Assembly: GCA_039720395.1 (NCBI GenBank)
Contig: CM077828.1
Location: 18,016,264-18,080,263 of the forward strand
Direction of reading: 5' to 3'
Origin: Liquidambar formosana
Taxonomy: Eukaryota; Streptophyta; Magnoliopsida; Saxifragales; Altingiaceae
Length of the DNA stretch: 64,000 nt
Within the stretch, counting starts at the first letter, position 1. Each line of letters starts with the position of its first letter. Positions 62,250 through 64,000 of the stretch are shown piece after piece. Position numbers and translations under genes: made by a program. The notes beneath the pieces were generated by a model. The model did not search any database and was not told the origin of the DNA. It worked only from the letters and a program-made list of their open reading frames with translations.

Positions 62250-62835
62250 ACCCTGAAGGCACTTTTTAGTCCGTCAACCCAGCATTGCAACCTCTCCTTC
62301 TCAAGGACTGGTGTATTGAAAGACCAACCTTCCAGGCAAAAAGGAGAGAAGATAATATACCTGTGGCAAATAAGAATCCAAGTCAACTACCAAATCATAA
62401 GAACCTTTGTCAACTACCAAAATACAATCTCCATGATCTTTAGGTCTCTTTACTTTAAAAGGTAAAGATGGCCATGAATCCACCATTGCTGCCTTTAAAT
62501 ACGACCTCCCCTTCTTGACCAACCCCTCCTTCAACAAACCAGAAGAGTCCCTAAAAAGTTGACGTAAGAAGAACCCAACCCTTGATACCTTCTTCTTCTG
62601 GAATATTAACCACCCACCTCTGCCAGACTAACAATTGGTGCACGGCCAAAAATTTCACAAAATGGTTTGTTCTCAAAGAAACAGAGTATTCCTTTGGTAA
62701 ATCCGCCCATCTTTTCCAAAATGATATAAGTGGAGGAGTTCTTGCTGCTTCTTCCAGACACATATTCAGCAGTCGAAAATTATTTTTTGAACCAAAACTG
62801 AATCGATGGAATCCCTGCAAACTCCTTCAATCATA
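62250..62835 (-). pseudogene. LINE ORF1-like N-terminal remnant
   Basis: The minus-strand frame has a GFHRFSFGSKNNFRLLNMCL segment followed by SLRTNHFVKFLAVHQLLV and NIPEEEGIKGWVLL. Plant L1 ORF1-type proteins and plant LINE polyproteins carry a similar ...NSFGRFL-x-L...IFIPEG-x-x-GWG order. Frameshift near 62540. Assignment is from pattern memory. Confidence 0.5.
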
Positions 62836-62934
62836 AGACATGCGTTTCTTTCAATTAAAGAAAAAAATAATATGATTTCTTCAAACTAAAAGCAACATAA
62901 ATCAATGAAATGTTTTCCCAATTAGCTAAGATCA

Positions 62935-63254
62935 CTTACCTGAATCACATCTCACCCTTCCACCATGTCTTCTACTATTTCACAGTACTTGAACCCACAT
63001 CCTTTTCATCCCCTTCTGAGCCTACAACTTAAACTACATTTCTCACCACTGTGGTCATCAGCTTTCACTCCAGATAACCAACCAATCTCAGTTGTAATTC
63101 TCTCACCTTGTCCTTAATCAATGCTCCCTCTAACATCTCATGAATGCATTCATCTCCAAATCTATCATTTCTAATCAAAACATTGATCCATCTTAATCGC
63201 CTCACTCAAGTCATGCTCATCATATGAATATATTTTCTTGGATGCCAGTCAATC
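62935..63254 (-). pseudogene. RTE-type LINE 3' remnant
   Basis: On the minus strand: RLRWINVLIRNDRFGDECIH then ALIKDKVRELQLRLVGYLE. This matches the plant endonuclease/RT pattern M-x-RLRWMCG-x-TRKDRIRNE...KMRENRLRWFGHV. It differs from the L1-type pieces nearby. Stops present. Confidence 0.68.
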
Positions 63255-63272
63255 TGAACCATAAAGCATGGT

Positions 63273-63304
63273 CTTTTTTTTTTTTTTTTTTTTTGGGAAA
63301 CATG
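63273..63304 (-). mobile_element. 32-bp retro-insertion (poly(T) plus 10 bases) with 18-bp target duplication
   Basis: TGAACCATAAAGCATGGT occurs exactly twice, at 63255-63272 and 63305-63322. Between them lie C, a run of about 21 T, and GGGAAACATG. This is the mark of target-primed reverse transcription of an extremely 5'-truncated poly(A) transcript in minus orientation. Confidence 0.85.
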
Positions 63305-63322
63305 TGAACCATAAAGCATGGT

Positions 63323-64000
63323 TGTTAATGAAACAAACCTCAATTGGGTTGAGAAATATCAATCTATGCAAAAGCCTAAACCCCAGAAGAACTAGTGGGT
63401 TGTTGGAGATAATCCCTTACTTCCAATAATTTTGATCTAAGAATGGACAATTGGGAACCTTAAATATTTGAAGAGCAAGTGAGAATAGACATAATGCGTC
63501 TTATCTACACCATACAGCCACATTTGTGACGATATAATAAGATTAAATGGTGTTTACAGATTCAAAGTTATGTAATATCGAATTAAAAGGTCTTTACAGG
63601 ATTTAATTTTGGTTTCTGAAAAGTTTTAGTTTCTCCTTTGATCTTCTGAAGAATTCTATGGTCATAGAAATTTTAATCAGTTATATTTTGCCCCTCAAGA
63701 TGCAGTCATTTACTCAGTTACATAAAAACATTCAAATTTTTTTGCCAGTTTCGAGTCCCATTAGGTTACCTTATGGTTGAGAACATTTTGTTAGAAGGGT
63801 CCCCTGGCCCGTGTAAAGCAAGAGCAATTCAACATGTTAATAAAAAGTAGGCAACCTGAACAAGATTTATATCCAAAAAGAAACACGAGAAATGAAAAGA
63901 GAATGTAACGAAAAAATAAATAAATAAACAGCAGAATTCTCCTTCCCGAAAATCACAACATGCCTAATGATGTCCAATACCTCTAAAAATTCAATGTAAC
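63323..64000. other. Gene-free right end
   Basis: AT-rich, no gene, RNA or bounded element recognised. Confidence 0.5.

Overview
This window looks like nuclear DNA of a flowering plant, probably not a grass. It is AT-rich and gene-poor, with spliced GT-AG introns, poly(A/T) tracts, (TA)n, (GA)n and (CT)n microsatellites, many small inverted-repeat transposons and many decayed LINEs. The lineage call is inference; no exact species can be read from the sequence.

Only three protein genes look intact. (1) A short intronless + strand gene at 14572-14949 encodes a NIMIN-type protein (NPR1/NIM1-interacting), with an acidic NPR1-binding helix and a C-terminal LDLN (EAR) motif. Its upstream region holds a perfect TGACGTCA palindrome, a TTGACT core and a TATA box. 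(2) An intronless + strand gene at 42673-43332 encodes a 219-residue acidic protein of unknown function with three 17-residue tandem repeats, under a TATA box and a CT-rich leader. (3) A three-exon gene on the - strand (53556 down to 49923) encodes a 696-residue CHERP-like splicing factor with a Gln/Pro/His-rich N-terminus, a SURP domain and an RNA polymerase II CTD-interacting domain (CID). The reading frame is continuous across both introns.

A broken class V (GH18) chitinase fragment lies at about 6710-7170, with its catalytic motif lost. Most of the rest is mobile-element debris. 0-14 kb holds hAT-type small elements (one with a perfect 8-bp target duplication), a nested MITE and tandem duplications. 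20-25 kb holds a large hairpin, a three-copy tandem repeat and palindromic elements sitting in (TA)n tracts. 32.9 and 54.2 kb each hold a Stowaway-type MITE. 46.5-47.2 kb holds a larger hAT-like element. 54.5-63.3 kb is a nested LINE graveyard (reverse transcriptase, zinc-knuckle, RNase H and ORF1-like remnants). It is interrupted by three (TA)n-flanked palindromic elements and by a 1.48-kb terminal-inverted-repeat element with a GC-rich interior.

No RNA genes, CRISPR arrays, viral genes or toxin genes were recognised. No clearly new biological system is evident. The strongest leads are the 1.48-kb element at 59612-61091, the (TA)n-associated palindromic families, the 20.3-kb hairpin and the promoter/uORF arrangement of the NIMIN-like gene.
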